26,949 nt of DNA from JADJNW01 sp033761835 (lineage in GTDB: Bacteria > Bacteroidota > Bacteroidia > Chitinophagales > Saprospiraceae), in contig JANRME010000278.1 in NCBI GenBank assembly GCA_033761835.1, forward strand, positions 1-26,949, written 5' to 3'. The notes below the pieces were generated by a model. That model made no database searches and was not told the DNA's origin. It saw nothing but the letters and a program-made list of their open reading frames with translations. Shown one piece after another: positions 16,936 to 25,427 of this stretch. The position numbers were made by a program, and so were the translations under genes. Numbering within the stretch: position 1 is the first letter of the stretch; each line of letters begins with the position of its first letter.

Positions 16936-18687
16936 ATGAAAAGGCAAAAAGTAATTCTATTATCATCTTTTATAATATTATTTTCCTTAACGGGCTTTAA
17001 TACGACTGCACAAACAAAGCCGAAACCGCCAAAAGACGCGCCGGTATTCAGCAAAGTCGTTTATCAGGGCAATGATTCGGTGTATATCAAAAATCCATTA
17101 CAATCGGATGAATTTTATAATCCCATCTTACAAGGCTGCTATCCCGACCCCGCCATTACCCGCAAGGGTGATGATTATTATTTAGTATGCTCGTCGTTTG
17201 CCATGTTTCCGGGCGTGCCGATTTTCCATTCTAAAGATTTGGTGAATTGGACGCAGATCGGGCATGTGCTGGATCGCGTTTCGCAATTGGATGTGCATGA
17301 TACGGGCATTAGCCAGGGCGTATATGCGCCGGGCATTACGTATAATCCGAATAATGATACATTTTACATGATTGTAACGGCGTTTGCCGGTGGTGCGGGC
17401 AATATTATTGTAAAAACCAAAGACCCTCGCCAGGGCTGGAGTGAGCCAATAAAACTGGGCTTTGGCGGGATTGATCCTTCTATCTTTTTTGATGAAGATG
17501 GCAAAGCTTACATCGTACATAATGATGCGCCGGATAAAGGAAAAGAATTATATAATGGGCATCGTGTAATAAAAATCTGGGAATATGATATACAAAATGA
17601 TAAAGTGATACCCGGTACGGATAAAATCGTGGTGGACGGCGGAGTTGATATATCGGATAAACCCATCTGGATTGAAGCGCCGCATATATATAAGAAAAAT
17701 GGTAAATATTATTTGATGTGCGCGGAAGGCGGCACCGGCGGCTGGCATAGCGAGGTGATTTTTGTAAGCGATAGTCCGAAAGGTCCGTACAAACCGGCAC
17801 CGAGCAATCCCATTTTAACTCAACGCCATTTCCCGAAAGACCGCGCCAATAAAGTGGATTGGGCGGGGCACGCGGATTTGGTGCTGGGACCAGATGGTAA
17901 ATATTATGGGGTGTTTCTTGCCATTCGACCCAACGAAAAAGACCGGGTGAATATGGGGCGGGAGACCTTTATCCTGCCGGTGGATTGGTCAGGAGAATTT
18001 CCGGTTTTTGAAAATGGGTTGGTACCAATGGAACCGAAATTGAAAATGCCGAAAGGCGTAGTAAATAAAACCGCAACAGCAGGCTTTTTTCCAAATGGAA
18101 ATTTTACATATACGGAAGATTTTACATCCGATAAATTAGATTACCGCTGGATAGGATTAAGAGGTCCGAGAGAAAATTTTATTACAACTGGTAAAAAAGG
18201 GTTGACAATCAGCCCATTAGCAACGAATATTAAAGAATTAAAACCGACTTCGACGCTTTTTTATCGCCAGCAACATAATAGTTTTTCATTTACTACAACG
18301 CTTGAATATAAACCAAATTCTGAAAAAGATTTAGCAGGTGTGGTCGCTATGCAAAGTGAAGCTTTTAATTATGTATTTGGCATTACTAAAAAAGGAAATG
18401 ATTATATCCTGTTATTACAAAAAAATCATAGAAAAGACCGCAGAAGCCGGGAAGTGAGTTCCGAAATCATTGCCAGCACCAAAATTGATATCACAAAACC
18501 CGTGCAATTACAAGTAAAAGCTAATGGCGATAATTATGAATTCAGCTATGCTACGAATGGAAGTGATTTCAAAAATCTGGGCGGCACTGTCTCAGGCGAT
18601 ATTCTCTCTACGAATGTAGCGGGTGGCTTTACCGGTTGTTTGTTAGGATTGTACGCGACTTCGGCAAATGATGCAATGCCTGAATAA
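16936..18687 (+). CDS. GH43 beta-xylosidase/alpha-L-arabinofuranosidase with C-terminal beta-sandwich
   Basis: The protein has 583 residues with a signal peptide (MKRQKVILLSSFIILFSLTG..AQT). The five-bladed GH43 propeller covers about residues 55-370. Its three acidic residues are visible: D71 (base) in CYPDPAITRKGDDYYLV, D180 (pKa modulator) in GGIDPSIFFDEDGKAYIV, and E247 (acid) in WIEAPHIYKKNGKYYLM. HADLVLGPDGKYYGVFLAIR and GRETFILPVDW are further family blocks. A C-terminal sandwich (about 390-583) starts TEDFTSDKLDYRWIGL. In this two-domain type it contributes to the active-site pocket of exo-acting beta-xylosidases and arabinofuranosidases. No lipobox or T9SS tail is present. It begins 143 nt after the esterase, and the gap to GH29 is 75 nt. 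Confidence 0.93.
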   Translation: MKRQKVILLSSFIILFSLTGFNTTAQTKPKPPKDAPVFSKVVYQGNDSVYIKNPLQSDEFYNPILQGCYPDPAITRKGDDYYLVCSSFAMFPGVPIFHSKDLVNWTQIGHVLDRVSQLDVHDTGISQGVYAPGITYNPNNDTFYMIVTAFAGGAGNIIVKTKDPRQGWSEPIKLGFGGIDPSIFFDEDGKAYIVHNDAPDKGKELYNGHRVIKIWEYDIQNDKVIPGTDKIVVDGGVDISDKPIWIEAPHIYKKNGKYYLMCAEGGTGGWHSEVIFVSDSPKGPYKPAPSNPILTQRHFPKDRANKVDWAGHADLVLGPDGKYYGVFLAIRPNEKDRVNMGRETFILPVDWSGEFPVFENGLVPMEPKLKMPKGVVNKTATAGFFPNGNFTYTEDFTSDKLDYRWIGLRGPRENFITTGKKGLTISPLATNIKELKPTSTLFYRQQHNSFSFTTTLEYKPNSEKDLAGVVAMQSEAFNYVFGITKKGNDYILLLQKNHRKDRRSREVSSEIIASTKIDITKPVQLQVKANGDNYEFSYATNGSDFKNLGGTVSGDILSTNVAGGFTGCLLGLYATSANDAMPE

Positions 18688-18762
18688 AAAAGCCGAAAAC
18701 ATAATGCAAAGTAAATAATTTGATAAAATCTATAGCAATATGATGTATTAAAACGGAAAATA

Positions 18763-20400
18763 ATGAAAACTACCATTCTTATTATTATAAATGTTTTGCT
18801 TTCGTATGTGCTGTTGGCGCAGGCGAATTTTCCTATAACTATTCGAAGCGGTAACGAACCCGTAGCGCCGGGTGCTTTTGAACCGACCTTTGAATCCCTA
18901 CAAAAATATGAAGTGCCGGAGTGGTTTCGCAATGCGAAATTCGGGATTTGGGCGCATTGGGGACCGCAATGCCAGCCTGGACAAGGCGATTGGTATGCCC
19001 GGCACATGTATCGGCAGGGTACAAATCAGTATAATTGGCACGTCAAAAATTATGGGCATCCTTCCAAATTTGGATTTAAAGACGTCATAAATACCTGGAA
19101 AGCAGATAAATGGGATCCAGATAAATTGGTCGCATTATATAAAAAAGCGGGTGCTCAATACTTTTTTGCGATGGCGAACCACCACGATAACCTCGATATG
19201 TGGGACAGTAAGTACCAGTCTTGGAACTCCGTCAAGGTGGGTCCGAAAAAAGACATCCTGGCGGGCTGGGCGCAGGCTGCAAAAAAACATAAACTTCCGC
19301 TGGGACTCAGCATACACGCGGCGCATGCCTGGTCGTGGTTGGAAACTTCACAACAGTCTGATAAAGAAGGCGAATTCGCTGGCGTTCCTTATGATGGCAA
19401 ACTGAATGCTGCGGACGGCAAAGGTACTTGGTGGGAAGGCTTAGACCCGCAGGAACTGTACGCCCAGAATCACCCCTTGAGTGAAGGAAGTGAAAATATC
19501 AATAAAATTCATAGCCAATGGACTTGGGGAAATGGTGTGACGCAGCCTTCTCAAGCCTATTGTGAAAAATTTTACAATCGAACCGTTGATATGATTAATC
19601 AGTTCCAGCCGGAATTGCTCTATTTTGATGATACGTTTTTGCCTTTGTACCCCGTCAGTGACGCGGGTTTAAAAATTGCCGCACATTTTTACAATACCAA
19701 TATGGCTCGTCACAAGGGAAAGTTGCAAGCGGTTCTGTTTGGTAAAGTGCTGACGGACGAACAGAAAGAATATTTGGTTTGGGATGTGGAACGCGGAGCA
19801 CCCGATAAAATACAAGATAAAGCCTGGCAAACGTGTACCTGCATTGGCGAATGGCATTATAAAAATTCGATTTATGAGGAGAATAAATACAAGTCTGCGC
19901 GGGATGTCATTCACTCCCTCATCGATATTGTTAGCAAAAATGGCAATCTGCTCCTAAACATTCCGGTACGAGGCGATGGCAGTATTGATGAAAAAGAAAT
20001 CGCCGTGGTGGAAGGAATCGCCGCCTGGATGGACGCCAATAAAGAAAGCATTTTTGATACCCGTCCGTGGAAAGTTTTTGGCGAAGGTCCTGCCGCCGAT
20101 GCTGCCAATCCAATCAATGCCCAGGGATTCAACGAAGGGAAAATAAAGTTTTCTTCCAAAGATATTCGATTTAATGCGAATGGGAAAGTGCTGTACGCAT
20201 CGGTATTGGGGGTACCGCTTGAAAATATCAGGATAAAAAATTTAGGTGCTGCGAACGGGCAAAATAAAATAAAGAAAATTGAATTGCTCGGAAGTAAAGA
20301 GAAAATCAAATGGAGCCAGAACGAGGATAATCTGACGATTGAGAAGCCAAATAAGATTCCAAATGATATTGCGATTGTTTTTAAAGTGACAATGCGTTGA
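18763..20400 (+). CDS. GH29 alpha-L-fucosidase
   Basis: The protein has 545 residues with a signal peptide (MKTTILIIINVLLSYVLLAQ), probably periplasmic. The GH29 barrel is seen in WFRNAKFGIWAHWGPQCQP, the FFAMANHHDNLDMWDSKYQS substrate-binding block, GLSIHAAHAW, and LLYFDDTFLPLY with D289 as the probable nucleophile. RPWKVFGEGP marks the end of the barrel, followed by a C-terminal beta-sandwich. GH29 enzymes are retaining exo-alpha-L-fucosidases with broader linkage tolerance than GH95. Having both families in one cluster suggests two fucosyl (or fucosyl plus galactosyl) caps on the target glycan. The acid/base residue was not assigned. 'FDD' after the strand is a variant of the commoner 'WFDG' and may mark a distinct subfamily. 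The next gene, GH51, starts 29 nt downstream. Confidence 0.9.
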   Translation: MKTTILIIINVLLSYVLLAQANFPITIRSGNEPVAPGAFEPTFESLQKYEVPEWFRNAKFGIWAHWGPQCQPGQGDWYARHMYRQGTNQYNWHVKNYGHPSKFGFKDVINTWKADKWDPDKLVALYKKAGAQYFFAMANHHDNLDMWDSKYQSWNSVKVGPKKDILAGWAQAAKKHKLPLGLSIHAAHAWSWLETSQQSDKEGEFAGVPYDGKLNAADGKGTWWEGLDPQELYAQNHPLSEGSENINKIHSQWTWGNGVTQPSQAYCEKFYNRTVDMINQFQPELLYFDDTFLPLYPVSDAGLKIAAHFYNTNMARHKGKLQAVLFGKVLTDEQKEYLVWDVERGAPDKIQDKAWQTCTCIGEWHYKNSIYEENKYKSARDVIHSLIDIVSKNGNLLLNIPVRGDGSIDEKEIAVVEGIAAWMDANKESIFDTRPWKVFGEGPAADAANPINAQGFNEGKIKFSSKDIRFNANGKVLYASVLGVPLENIRIKNLGAANGQNKIKKIELLGSKEKIKWSQNEDNLTIEKPNKIPNDIAIVFKVTMR

Positions 20401-20429
20401 AATTCAAGTAGATATTTCAAATCGTCCCA

Positions 20430-22409
20430 ATGATGAGATTTTTAAAAATAATAATGTGGATTGTGCTATGCACCTTCATATCATGGAATGTAATGGCACA
20501 ATCCAGTAAAGTCAAAACGGCGGCTGGCGGTAAAAAAATCAGTCCGCATTTATTCGGTTTGTTTTTTGAAGACATCAATTACGCCGCAGATGGCGGCTTG
20601 TACGCTGAAATGGTGCAAAACCGTTCGTTTGAATACAATCCTACCGAACGCCGCGAATGGCATCCACTCTCGTATTGGGAATATTATTCACCAGGCTTTT
20701 CTTATGGCAGAATTAGCGTGGAAACCGCTTCGCCCGTACATCCGAATAATCTGCATTATGTTGTGCTGGATGTGGAGCATGTGGGACGAGAGGAAAAACA
20801 CACGGGCGAATCGGGCGTCGGTATTAAAAATCTCGGATTTGATAATATGATAATAAAAGCGGGTGAAAATTATAATTTCTCCATGTTCGCTCGTCAATTA
20901 TCTGAAATGCCTATCTATTTGACAATCACCTTACAAGCGCCAAGAGGCAAGGTTCTAGCCGAAAATAAAATTACAATCAATTCAAAAGATTGGAAGCAAT
21001 ATAATACTTCTTTTACCGCTACTGAAAGTAATGATAGCACCGCTTTGGTCATTCTGGCTACAACGCAAGGCAAATTTGCTTTAGATGTCGTTTCGCTTTT
21101 CCCGGAAAAAACGTTTAAAAATCGCCCCAATGGACTCCGCGCTGACCTGGCACAAGTGCTCGCTGACATGAAACCCGCTTTTATTCGATTCCCCGGTGGT
21201 TGTCTGGTGCATGGCGATGGTCTGGGCAATATGTATCGCTGGAAAAATACGATTGGACCCATAGAGCAACGCAAGGCACAACGCAATATCTGGGGCTATC
21301 ATCAAACGACGGGCTTGGGGTATTATGAGTATTTCCAATTTTGTGAAGATATTGGCGCAAAGCCTTTGCCAGTGCTGCCTGCGGCGGTGAGTTGTCAAAA
21401 TTCTGGTGGCACCTGGCGCATCGGCGGCACGGGTCAGAAAGCCTTGCCAATGGAGGAAATGGACGAATATATTCAGGAAGTTTTAGATTTGATTGAATGG
21501 GCGAATGGACCTGTACATTCTACCTGGGGCGCAAAACGCGCGGCAGCAGGGCATCCGGCACCATTTAACCTTGAATTTGTGGGCATTGGAAATGAGGATA
21601 AAATTACCCCCGAATTTCAGGAACGATTTAAAATGATTTATAATGCGGTGAAAGCGAAGCACCCGGAGATTACGATTATCGGCACCTCCGGTCCTTTTCA
21701 CAGCGGTGAAGATTATGAAAAAGGTTGGCAGTTTGCAACGGACATCGACGTTCCCATGGTGGATGAACATTATTATACCCAACCGGAATGGTTTATATCA
21801 AATCAGTATCGGTATGATAAATATGATAGAAATAAATCCCAGGTTTATTTAGGCGAATATGCTTCCTGGGGTAATAAAATGAAAAATGCGATTGCGGAAG
21901 CCCTTTATATGACTGCGCTGGAACGCAATGGTGACGTGGTGCAGATGGCTTCTTATGCGCCTTTATTGGCTAAAAACAATTTTACACAATGAAAAACCGA
22001 TATGATATTTTTTGACAATCATACTATTTGTCTGACGCCTAATTATTATGTACAGCAGCTATTTTCTTTACATCAGGGCGATTATTATTATGATAATATT
22101 ATCCAAAAAGATGCAAGAGATTCAACACTAGCGGCTTCCTGCGTGCAAGACAGCAAAACGGGCGACATCATATTAAAATTAGTAAATGTTGGAAAGGAGA
22201 CTAAAGTGATGAAAATTGACTTGTCCCGTTTTAAAAAAATTGCGCCCGAAGCAGAAAGAACAGTCCTTTCCGGGGATACGGAAGCCGAAAATACTTTGGA
22301 AAATCTCCGAAATGTAGTGCCGGTAAAAGCAACATTCCCCGTGTCGCCAAAATTTGATTATTACGCCCCTCCTATGTCATTAACGGTTGTTAGAATTAAA
22401 ACTAAATAG
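20430..22409 (+). pseudogene. GH51 alpha-L-arabinofuranosidase interrupted by an in-frame TGA
   Basis: One continuous frame of 659 sense positions is broken only by TGA at 21990-21992 (codon 521). The first part has a signal peptide (MRFLKIIMWIVLCTFISWNV..AQ), SPHLFGLFFEDINYAADGGL, an internal CBM4/9-like region (about 75-235), FIRFPGGCLVHG, the acid/base E389 in VGIGNEDK and the nucleophile E476 in VYLGEYASWG. It stops at SYAPLLAKNNFTQ. The second part resumes KTDMIFFDNHTICLTPNYYV in the same frame and supplies the rest of the C-terminal beta-sandwich, ending PPMSLTVVRIKTK. The family normally reads NFTQW..D, so TGG has become TGA. UGA is a genuine stop here (murB and the ABC gene end in TGA; Trp is TGG throughout). 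A nonsense mutation, a sequencing error or inefficient readthrough are the options. It is tightly placed: 29 nt after GH29, 3 nt before GH43. Confidence 0.88.
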
Positions 22410-22412
22410 ACC

Positions 22413-23975
22413 ATGAAAAACTATTTATTTTTCTTAATAATATTAATTTCCCAGAACCTGCTAGCACAAGTCAAACGAGCGCAAAACCCTATCATTCATG
22501 CGGATGTGCCGGATGCATCTATTATTCGGGTAGGGGATAATTATTACATGAGTAGCACCACCATGCACCTGAGTCCGGGCGTACCGATTATGAAATCAAC
22601 CGATTTGGTGAATTGGAAATTAATTAATTATGCTTATGATACCTTGGGAAATGTAGATGCCCTGAACCTTGAAAATGGCGCAAATGCTTATGGCAGAGGC
22701 TCTTGGGCAAGTTGTATCCGCTATCATAAAGGCATGTTTTATGTCTCCACTTTTGCCGCTACCACCGGAAAAACTTATATTTTTAAAACCAAGAATCTGG
22801 AAAAAGGACCCTGGGAGCGCATTACATTCGAGCCTTCTTACCACGATCATACTATCTTTTTTGATGATGATGGTAAAATTTATATGATATGGGGTGTAAA
22901 GAAATTGACGATGGTGGAGTTGAAGGAAGACCTTTCTGGTGTGAAAGAAGGCACAGAGCGCGTAATTATTGAGAATGCCAGCGCACCGGCGGGTGATAAT
23001 ATCATGTTGGGCGCAGAAGGTTCTCAATTATTTAAAGTAAATGGAAAATATTATTTATTTAATATCACCTGGCCCCGAGGCGGTATGCGTACGGTAGTGA
23101 TTCATAGAGCTGATAAAATTACCGGTCCGTATGAAGGAAAATTGGGGCTGCAAGATTTAGGCGTCGCGCAGGGCGGACTAATTGATACGCCCGATGGCAC
23201 CTGGTATGCTTACTTGTTTCGCGATTTTGGCGGGGTGGGGCGCATTCCTTACATCGTTCCGGTGAAATGGGAAGACGGTTGGCCCATCTTGGGGGTGAAT
23301 GGCAAAGCACCGGAAACGCTGGATTTACCTGCCAGTAAAGGCTTGATTCCCAGCATTGTAGCATCTGATGAATTTACCCGCAAGAAAAAAGACCCCGCCT
23401 TACCCCTCGTTTGGCAATGGAATCATAATCCTAATAATACGTTATGGTCTGTTAATGAGCGAAAAGGCTACCTCCGCCTCAAAACCGGACGGGTTGATAC
23501 CTCGATTGTAACAGCAAAAAATACCTTGACGCAGCGTACCATTGGTTCCGAATGTTCCGGCTCAACCATGCTCGATGTTTCAAATATGAAAGCAGGCGAC
23601 CTCGCAGGCTTGTGTTTATTACAAAAAAATTATGGTTTTGTGGGCGTGAAAGTAAATGATAATAATAAAACGATTGTAATGGTCAGCGCTCCAACCGGCA
23701 AACCCATTGAAATTCAAAGCATTCCGTTATCACAAAATACGGTTTATTTTAAAGCAGAATGTAATTTTAAAGATCGGGCGGACATTGCGCATTTTTATTA
23801 TAGTCTCGATGGTAAATCCTGGAATCCGATTGGCGAACCAGTTAAAATGCCATACACTTTACCTCATTTTATGGGCTATCGCTTTGGCTTATTTAATTAT
23901 GCAACGCAAACGACCGGTGGATATGCTGATTTTGATTATTTCCATATTACAAATGAAATATCACAATCTAAATAA
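22413..23975 (+). CDS. GH43 glycosidase (subfamily 12-like) with C-terminal beta-sandwich
   Basis: The protein has 520 residues with a signal peptide (MKNYLFFLIILISQNLLAQ). The GH43 propeller spans about residues 25-310 with D34 in ADVPDASIIRVGDNYYM, D145 in SYHDHTIFFDDDGKIYMIWG, and E202 in MLGAEGSQLFKVNGKYYLF. A C-terminal GH43-type sandwich (about 330-515) runs from ASDEFTRKKKDPALPLVWQW to GYADFDYFHITNE. The order and motifs resemble exo-acting beta-xylosidase/alpha-L-arabinofuranosidase members, including subfamily 12. The exact activity is not deducible. It is separated from GH51 by only 3 nt and from the next GH43 by 2 nt, so the three genes must share a transcript. The wide divergence from the 583-residue GH43 upstream implies a different linkage specificity. 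Confidence 0.92.
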   Translation: MKNYLFFLIILISQNLLAQVKRAQNPIIHADVPDASIIRVGDNYYMSSTTMHLSPGVPIMKSTDLVNWKLINYAYDTLGNVDALNLENGANAYGRGSWASCIRYHKGMFYVSTFAATTGKTYIFKTKNLEKGPWERITFEPSYHDHTIFFDDDGKIYMIWGVKKLTMVELKEDLSGVKEGTERVIIENASAPAGDNIMLGAEGSQLFKVNGKYYLFNITWPRGGMRTVVIHRADKITGPYEGKLGLQDLGVAQGGLIDTPDGTWYAYLFRDFGGVGRIPYIVPVKWEDGWPILGVNGKAPETLDLPASKGLIPSIVASDEFTRKKKDPALPLVWQWNHNPNNTLWSVNERKGYLRLKTGRVDTSIVTAKNTLTQRTIGSECSGSTMLDVSNMKAGDLAGLCLLQKNYGFVGVKVNDNNKTIVMVSAPTGKPIEIQSIPLSQNTVYFKAECNFKDRADIAHFYYSLDGKSWNPIGEPVKMPYTLPHFMGYRFGLFNYATQTTGGYADFDYFHITNEISQSK

Positions 23976-23977
23976 TT

Positions 23978-25339
23978 ATGAAAAAACTAAATAAATCCCT
24001 ATTCTTATTCTTGCAAAATGGAATATTATTACTTTTAGTAAATATTTCCTTTGCGCAGAATCCATTCATTACCAATCAGTTCACGGCGGATCCTACTGCG
24101 CGCGTTTTCGGCGACCGGGTCTATGTTTACCCTTCACATGATATTCTGGCGACCGAGGGCAAAGGTCGGGTGAATTGGTTCTGTATGGAAGATTATCATG
24201 TGTTTTCCTCTGATAATCTGACAGATTGGACGGATCATGGCATGATTGTGACGCAAAATAAAGTGCCTTGGGTGCGCCCCGACAGCTACAGCATGTGGGC
24301 ACCGGATTGTATTGAAAGAAATGGTAAATATTATTTTTATTTCCCCACCGCTCCCAAAGATACGGCGGCTTATGGCAGAGGCTTTACCATTGGCGTGGCG
24401 GTTGCCGATAAGCCCGAAGGACCTTACACGCCAGAGCCGACGCCCATCAAAGGCGTGCGCGGCATTGACCCCAATGTTTTTATTGATAAAGATGGGCAGG
24501 CTTATTTATATTGGTCACAAGGCAATATTTACGGTGCGAAGCTGAAAGATAATATGTTAGAATTGGATTCAAAAGTTGATACGCTGAAAGAATTGCCCAC
24601 CAAAGGTTTGAAGGAAGGTCCGTACGTGTTCGAGCGAAACGGGATTTATTATTTAACGTATCCGCATGTCGAAAATAAAATTGAAAGATTAGAATATGCG
24701 ATTGGTGATAATCCGTTGGGACCTTTTAAAGTAACGGGTGTTATTATGGACGAATCGCCGACCGGTTGCTGGACGAATCATCATTCTATGATAGAATATA
24801 AAAATCAGTGGTATTTATTTTATCATCATAATGATTTTTCACCTCAATTTGATAAAGCCCGCTCCATTCGGGTGGATAGTTTATTTTTTAATGCCGATGG
24901 CACGATTCAAAAAGTCATTCCAACCTTGCGAGGCGTCGGCTTAAGCCCTGCCAATAAAGCGATTCAGATAGACCGCTACAGCTCCATCAGCGAAAAGGGC
25001 GCTTCTATTGCATTTTTGGATACGCTGAATACCTTTCAAGGCTGGAAAACGAAGCTTGATGGTGCTGGCGCATGGGTGCAATATAACAGTGTCGATTTTG
25101 GAAATAAGCTGCTTAAAAACTTGTCTGTCAATGCATTATCTGCAACGGGCGGCACGGTGCAAATTCGCGTTAACAGCAAAACGGGTCCGGTCATCGCCGA
25201 AGTAAAAATTCCAAAAAGCAAAGAGTGGAAAGTCACCAAAACCGCGGTAGCAAAGACTCAAAAAGGCGTTCAACATCTTTTTATTACCATGAAAGATGAT
25301 AAACAAGTGGAAATCGATTGGATTAGGTTTGATAATTGA
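23978..25339 (+). CDS. GH43 arabinofuranosidase/xylosidase with C-terminal CBM6-like domain
   Basis: The protein has 453 residues with a long hydrophobic signal (LFLFLQNGILLLLVNISFAQ). The GH43 propeller (about 28-325) has D38 in FTADPTARVFGDRVYVYPSH, D164 in RGIDPNVFIDKDGQAYLYWS and E213 in LKEGPYVFERNGIYYLTYPH, followed by WTNHHSMIEYKNQWYLFYHH. The C-terminal part (about 345-453) begins DRYSSISEKGASIAFLD and ends VEIDWIRFDN, with AWVQYNSVDFG and VQIRVNSKTGPVIAEVKIP, a classic CBM6-like sandwich. GH43 plus CBM6 is the layout of arabinoxylan arabinofuranohydrolases and related enzymes. It starts 2 nt after the preceding gene's stop and is the third GH43 in the cluster, each with a different active-site neighbourhood. 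Confidence 0.92.
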   Translation: MKKLNKSLFLFLQNGILLLLVNISFAQNPFITNQFTADPTARVFGDRVYVYPSHDILATEGKGRVNWFCMEDYHVFSSDNLTDWTDHGMIVTQNKVPWVRPDSYSMWAPDCIERNGKYYFYFPTAPKDTAAYGRGFTIGVAVADKPEGPYTPEPTPIKGVRGIDPNVFIDKDGQAYLYWSQGNIYGAKLKDNMLELDSKVDTLKELPTKGLKEGPYVFERNGIYYLTYPHVENKIERLEYAIGDNPLGPFKVTGVIMDESPTGCWTNHHSMIEYKNQWYLFYHHNDFSPQFDKARSIRVDSLFFNADGTIQKVIPTLRGVGLSPANKAIQIDRYSSISEKGASIAFLDTLNTFQGWKTKLDGAGAWVQYNSVDFGNKLLKNLSVNALSATGGTVQIRVNSKTGPVIAEVKIPKSKEWKVTKTAVAKTQKGVQHLFITMKDDKQVEIDWIRFDN

Positions 25340-25353
25340 TCAATATTGGAGAT

Positions 25354-25386
25354 AGATTTACTAAATCTTAAAGATTTAGTAAATCT
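25354..25386. repeat. 33-nt near-perfect palindrome between GH43 and GH127/146
   Basis: agatttactaaatctt (25354-25369) pairs perfectly over 16 bp with aagatttagtaaatct (25371-25386) around a single A. It begins 15 nt after the GH43 stop. It may end or attenuate the upstream transcript (a T-rich stretch follows), but its similarity to the palindrome at 8718-8748 suggests a dispersed REP-like repeat. Confidence 0.75.
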
Positions 25387-25427
25387 TTGATTAATTTTAT
25401 TTTGGAATAGCTTTATATTATTACATC

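Noticed and set aside
21990..22001. UGA as a recoded Trp codon
   Set aside because: Other genes in the window end in TGA and use TGG for Trp, so a genome-wide recoding is not supported.
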